Source: Kiritimatiellia bacterium
GTDB lineage: Bacteria; Verrucomicrobiota; Kiritimatiellia; RFP12; DVOR01
Direction: 5' to 3'
Assembly: GCA_017531445.1 (NCBI GenBank)
Contig: JAFXKZ010000002.1
Span: forward strand, 149,213-201,285
Length of the DNA: 52,073 bases
The notes below the pieces were generated by a model. The model had not been told where the DNA came from. It saw nothing but the letters and a program-made list of their open reading frames with translations, and made no database searches. The position numbers were made by a program, and so were the translations under genes. Every line of letters starts with the position of its first letter. Within the stretch, counting starts at the first letter, position 1. Below, piece after piece: positions 49,014-52,073 of this stretch.

Positions 49014-49808
49014 ATGACGACCCCTGTTACTCGAAAAGATTGGGAAGCACCTGGCGTTTGTTGTCTCAGCAAGGGGCGGGCAGGGAATGCGCGCGTTTAT
49101 CGCCTTGACACGCCGGATGGTAAAAAAGTGGTGATTAAAGACTTCCGTAAGAGTCCGTGGTGGATTCGGTGGACGTGGGGACGCTGGATGGTGGGACATG
49201 AGTATCGGTTGATGAAGTGTCTTGAGGGTGTGAAAGGTGTGCCGCAACATTTGTTTCGTGTAGATGCATATGCATTTGGGATGGAGTTCTTGGAAGGGAT
49301 TACCATCAGCGATTACAATCAGCGGTATCATGAAAATGTCCGGGCAAAAATCCCTCAAGAATATTTGGAGGAGGCGTTGCCTTTGGCGTATTTCCGCCGT
49401 TTGGAACGTTTGGTCTGTGCAATGCATCGCCGTGGTGTAACGCATTTGGATACGCGTAATGCAAAGAACGTTTTAATTTTGCCCGGCTTTCAACCGGCTT
49501 TGATTGATTTCCAGTCTGGCGTTTATTTGCGGAAATGGTTTCCCCGTTGGGTGCGAAAGATTTTACTTTTGGCAGATCTTTCCTCCGTTTATAAGCACTA
49601 CTATCATATGTGCTATACACCGGAAGGAAAATTGCGAGAAGGCGCGGACGCATTCCCGGAAAGCCGGGCGCGTCTCTTTGTTGCGCATTTGAAATTGCGT
49701 AAATTGTGGGTGTTGAAAGGTTATAAGTTTATCAGCCACCGCAAGCCGAAAGATTACGAGCGGTTTTTAATGTCGCAGTTTGATAACGAGACGGAAAGGA
49801 GAGCGTAA
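49014..49808 (+). CDS. Kinase-fold protein, lipopolysaccharide-kinase (Kdo/WaaP)-like
   Basis: A 264-residue protein with a compact protein-kinase-like fold. Visible elements are a glycine loop region (KGRAGNARVYRL), the ATP-binding Lys in KKVVIKDF, the hinge region GMEFLEG, the catalytic loop THLDTRNAKNVLI (Asp and Asn of HxDxxxxN) and the metal-binding Asp in LIDFQSG. This set resembles LPS heptose/Kdo kinases more than Ser/Thr kinases, so envelope sugar phosphorylation is a reasonable but unproven guess. AAAGGAAA precedes ATG by 5-6 nt. The stop is one base before the corA ATG, so the two genes form an operon. Confidence 0.75.
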   Translation: MTTPVTRKDWEAPGVCCLSKGRAGNARVYRLDTPDGKKVVIKDFRKSPWWIRWTWGRWMVGHEYRLMKCLEGVKGVPQHLFRVDAYAFGMEFLEGITISDYNQRYHENVRAKIPQEYLEEALPLAYFRRLERLVCAMHRRGVTHLDTRNAKNVLILPGFQPALIDFQSGVYLRKWFPRWVRKILLLADLSSVYKHYYHMCYTPEGKLREGADAFPESRARLFVAHLKLRKLWVLKGYKFISHRKPKDYERFLMSQFDNETERRA

Positions 49809-49809
49809 G

Positions 49810-50757
49810 ATGCTTTCCATCTATCAATGGCAAAATGGCAGTTTGCGTGAAGTGGTAACCCCGGATGGGCCCTGCTGGGTCAACCTGGCAGATCCTTCTA
49901 CAGAAGAGATTCTGCGTGTCCAGACGTTGACGGGTGTCTCCAGGGAATTTCTCTCTGCTCCGCTTGACCGCGACGAGCGGCCTCGTCTGGATGTTGATGA
50001 TGATGGCACTTTGCTAATTGTTGTACATATTCCTTATCATGAGCCGGATGAGAATTTACATCCGTTCAATACGTTGCCGCTGGGTGTTGTGCATACACCG
50101 AATGCCGTGATTACAGTATGTAATCGCGCAACGCCGATTGCTGCATCGTTTTTGGACCAGATCCGGCGTGTATGTCCGCCGGAACAGCGGTTCCGCTTTA
50201 CGTTTCATCTGCTGTGGCACGCCGCAATTCTCTATTTGCGTTATCTGCGGGATATTCGTCAACGGGCAGATATGGTGGAACAGGAATTGCATGAGTCAAT
50301 CTCGAATGAAGGCCTCATGCGGTTGCTGAATATTGAAAAATCACTCGTTTATTTCACGACATCATTAAAGGCTGATGATATTTTGTTGAGTCGGATTCGC
50401 ACAACACGGCAGTTGGATATTGACGAAGACGATTTGGATGTTTTGGAAGATGTGCGCATCGAATATCAGCAAGCTTTGGAGATGGCAAGCATTCACAGTA
50501 ACATTTTGACGGGGACGCTGGATGCGTTTGCTTCCATCATCAGTAATAACTTGAACAATGTAATGAAGTTTCTAACTTCAATGACCATTGTGCTCACTGT
50601 GCCGATGTTGATTGCCTCAATCTTCGGAATGAACACGTGGTTGCCATTTGCCAATGCTCAAACATGGGGGCAAATGGGCTTTTTTATCATCTTGGGAATA
50701 GCCTTTCTTTTGATGATTGTCACAGTCATTTTCTTTGCCCGAAGAAGATTCTTTTGA
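49810..50757 (+). CDS. corA: CorA-family magnesium/cobalt transporter
   Basis: A 315-residue divalent-cation channel subunit, pentameric in the inner membrane. The large N-terminal cytoplasmic domain is followed by a long stalk helix (about 200-260), then two C-terminal membrane helices; the first ends in the selectivity signature GMN (IFGMNTWLPF), and the last ends in basic residues (FARRRFF). AAGGAGA lies 7 nt before the ATG at 49810; the upstream extension to 49780 lies inside the previous gene. It sits one base after the kinase-like gene and 23 nt before the DUF2851 gene. Confidence 0.94.
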   Translation: MLSIYQWQNGSLREVVTPDGPCWVNLADPSTEEILRVQTLTGVSREFLSAPLDRDERPRLDVDDDGTLLIVVHIPYHEPDENLHPFNTLPLGVVHTPNAVITVCNRATPIAASFLDQIRRVCPPEQRFRFTFHLLWHAAILYLRYLRDIRQRADMVEQELHESISNEGLMRLLNIEKSLVYFTTSLKADDILLSRIRTTRQLDIDEDDLDVLEDVRIEYQQALEMASIHSNILTGTLDAFASIISNNLNNVMKFLTSMTIVLTVPMLIASIFGMNTWLPFANAQTWGQMGFFIILGIAFLLMIVTVIFFARRRFF

Positions 50758-50780
50758 GGGCGTGAGGCGAATTCTCCGGT

Positions 50781-52073
50781 ATGAAACATTTGGAGCCGCT
50801 CAGAGAACGCGCTGCATCCTATGAGCAATTTGTGCATACCTTTGCACAACCTATGTCACAATTGCCGAGGGAAAGTATTGTCGGGAATGAGTTTGCGCTT
50901 CAAGCACTTTGGAACGAACAAGCCTTTGAAGGGGTCGCATTAACGCTGGTGGATGGAACGCCGGTCAAGGTGATTGAGCCCGGGCGTTGGAATCATGCAG
51001 TGGGGCCAGACTTTCGCGATGCGATTCTGGTGATTGGTGGAGAACTGCGGCGCGGCGATATTGAATGCCACGTGTCGCCATCCGATTGGGATGCGCATGG
51101 ACATCGTTCGGATCCGGAATATGGGGGACTCATTCTGCATCTTACCTGGTATGCTGCTCCAAAAGCAAAAACGCTTTCCGTACATGTGCCCCATTTGGCA
51201 TTGGAGCAATTGCTTCCCTTTTATCCTGTCGAAATTATAGAAAAGAATGTGAAAAAGAAGGAGTTTGCGGGCATTGAGCATCCCTGTCTTGTGCGTTTTC
51301 GAAATGAACCGTTAGCGTTGAATCGTATGCTTGCATCTGCCGGGTATTATCGATTATTGGCAAAAACGAATCGATTCATAGAGAATTTGCAGGCAGACAA
51401 TGCAATGCAAATCTTTTATGAAAGTCTGATGTCCGCAATGGGGTACAGCCGCAATGCCGGATCATTTCGGCGTTTGGCAAGAGAAGTCACATTGACCGTC
51501 TTGGAGCCATATCCCACAAAGACGCGTTTCGCTATCCTCGCACGTGTTGCGGGTTTGCTGAAGGAAACACATCGAGAGTTGTGGGATTTATGGTGGCAAA
51601 GCGGCTGTCTGCCCCCACTTCAGCCTTATGTCTGGGACTATAGAGGATTGCGTCCGCAAAATCATCCGTTCAAACGGTTGGCCGGAGGCCTTGGTATTCT
51701 TCATCATTTGGAACAGCTCATGGACGTGCCTTTACAGGAATTGCCGGAAGCAATTTCCCATGCCGCCGATTTCTTGCGAAAAGAAATTGGTACATCAACC
51801 GCACTTGTTGGGAAAAAGCGAGCGGCATCTGTTACATTGAATCTCTTCGTGCCCTATCGGCTTGCATTGGGTCTTTTGTCGAAAAATCAATTGAATGCGC
51901 TTCCGGGAGAAGATGTTTCCATGCCAATGCGTGATACGTGGCTTCGATTAACAGGGCAATCGTCGGGCATCCCCAAAGATGGTCTCCGACAACAAGGATT
52001 GCTGCAGATTTATACGGATTTTTGCCATAATCAACAAATCATTTGTGAGACGTGTCCAATCGCCAATGGCATT
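50781..52073 (+). CDS. DUF2851-family protein (3' end outside window)
   Basis: 431 residues are visible with no stop before the window edge. The N-terminal part shows the DUF2851 pattern: VIEPGRWNHAVGPDFRDAILVI, then GDIECHVSPSDWDAHGHRSDPEYGGLILHL, an Asp/His-rich arrangement that suggests a metal-dependent nuclease-like fold, though no activity is known. The C-terminal end of the visible part has a cysteine cluster (CHN...CETCPIA), also typical of the family. The ATG at 50781 lies 23 nt after corA; the ribosome site is weak. The family is common in Bacteroidota and PVC bacteria. Confidence 0.82.
   Translation, partial: MKHLEPLRERAASYEQFVHTFAQPMSQLPRESIVGNEFALQALWNEQAFEGVALTLVDGTPVKVIEPGRWNHAVGPDFRDAILVIGGELRRGDIECHVSPSDWDAHGHRSDPEYGGLILHLTWYAAPKAKTLSVHVPHLALEQLLPFYPVEIIEKNVKKKEFAGIEHPCLVRFRNEPLALNRMLASAGYYRLLAKTNRFIENLQADNAMQIFYESLMSAMGYSRNAGSFRRLAREVTLTVLEPYPTKTRFAILARVAGLLKETHRELWDLWWQSGCLPPLQPYVWDYRGLRPQNHPFKRLAGGLGILHHLEQLMDVPLQELPEAISHAADFLRKEIGTSTALVGKKRAASVTLNLFVPYRLALGLLSKNQLNALPGEDVSMPMRDTWLRLTGQSSGIPKDGLRQQGLLQIYTDFCHNQQIICETCPIANGI

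Overview
The window reads as a chromosomal segment of a PVC-superphylum bacterium, most likely from the Kiritimatiellota/Lentisphaerota side. This is inferred from a TIGR04138-type (Planctomycete/Verrucomicrobia conserved) protein, a PknB-type kinase with BspA-like leucine-rich repeats, a FHA-containing enhancer-binding-type regulator, a BatD/BatA-type operon, a tricorn-like protease, a large secreted GH2 beta-galactosidase with a C-terminal discoidin domain, and DUF2851. Base composition is moderate. No rRNA, tRNA or CRISPR array was recognised.

Layout. 1-2419 (-): receptor-type Ser/Thr kinase, cut by the window edge. 3382-7277 (+): potABCD polyamine ABC transporter. 7353-8872 (-): short rubredoxin, pyrimidine-nucleoside phosphorylase. 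9134-14716 (-): three-gene BatD / SH3 / VWA-TPR operon. 14782-17257 (-): hisH-hisF-TIGR04138-ung. 18073-19739 (-): remnant of a phage MuF protein with a metallopeptidase toxin-like tail and a small downstream gene that could be its immunity partner. 19988-23734 (-): beta-galactosidase. 23946-25897 (-): FHA/AAA+ regulator and ruvA. 26691-29894 (+): carB. 31180-37107 (-): MsbA-like ABC exporter, tricorn protease, panD. 37388-39247 (-): biotin-dependent carboxyltransferase (PycB/OadA type). 39869-45121 (+): bioD, then two fusion genes for tetrapyrrole synthesis (precorrin-2 dehydrogenase/glutamyl-tRNA reductase; HemC/SUMT/HemD), then mnmE. 45261-47698 (+): lemA and a membrane protein. 48050-48603 (-): decayed adenine DNA methyltransferase. 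49014-52073 (+): LPS-kinase-like protein, corA, DUF2851 (partial).

How genes fit together. PotABCD imports polyamines. The bioD product makes the dethiobiotin precursor for the biotin carried by the divergently encoded carboxyltransferase. The two fusion proteins together cover glutamyl-tRNA reduction, hydroxymethylbilane formation, uroporphyrinogen III formation, methylation and dehydrogenation, which is a siroheme/cobinamide-type branch; HemL, HemB and a ferrochelatase are not in the window. BatD, SH3 and VWA-TPR proteins form one envelope-associated set.

Most unusual observation. Seven intergenic regions carry a common element: 4-5 copies of a near-palindromic 17-bp unit (consensus CAATRTCGSCGAYATTG, core TCGSCGA or TGGGCGA/TCGCCCA) whose cores are placed at exactly 22-bp steps (21 of 23 intervals are 22 bp, two are 23 bp), with unconserved bases between. 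I found 30 units. The arrays lie 4.3-9.3 kb apart in divergent, tandem and convergent gaps alike, so they are not simply promoters. I recognise no described family with these properties. A second pattern is the promoter type: most gene starts are preceded by an extended -10 box (TGNTATAAT-like), and for hisH and the BatD gene the box is so close to ATG that the mRNAs should be nearly leaderless.
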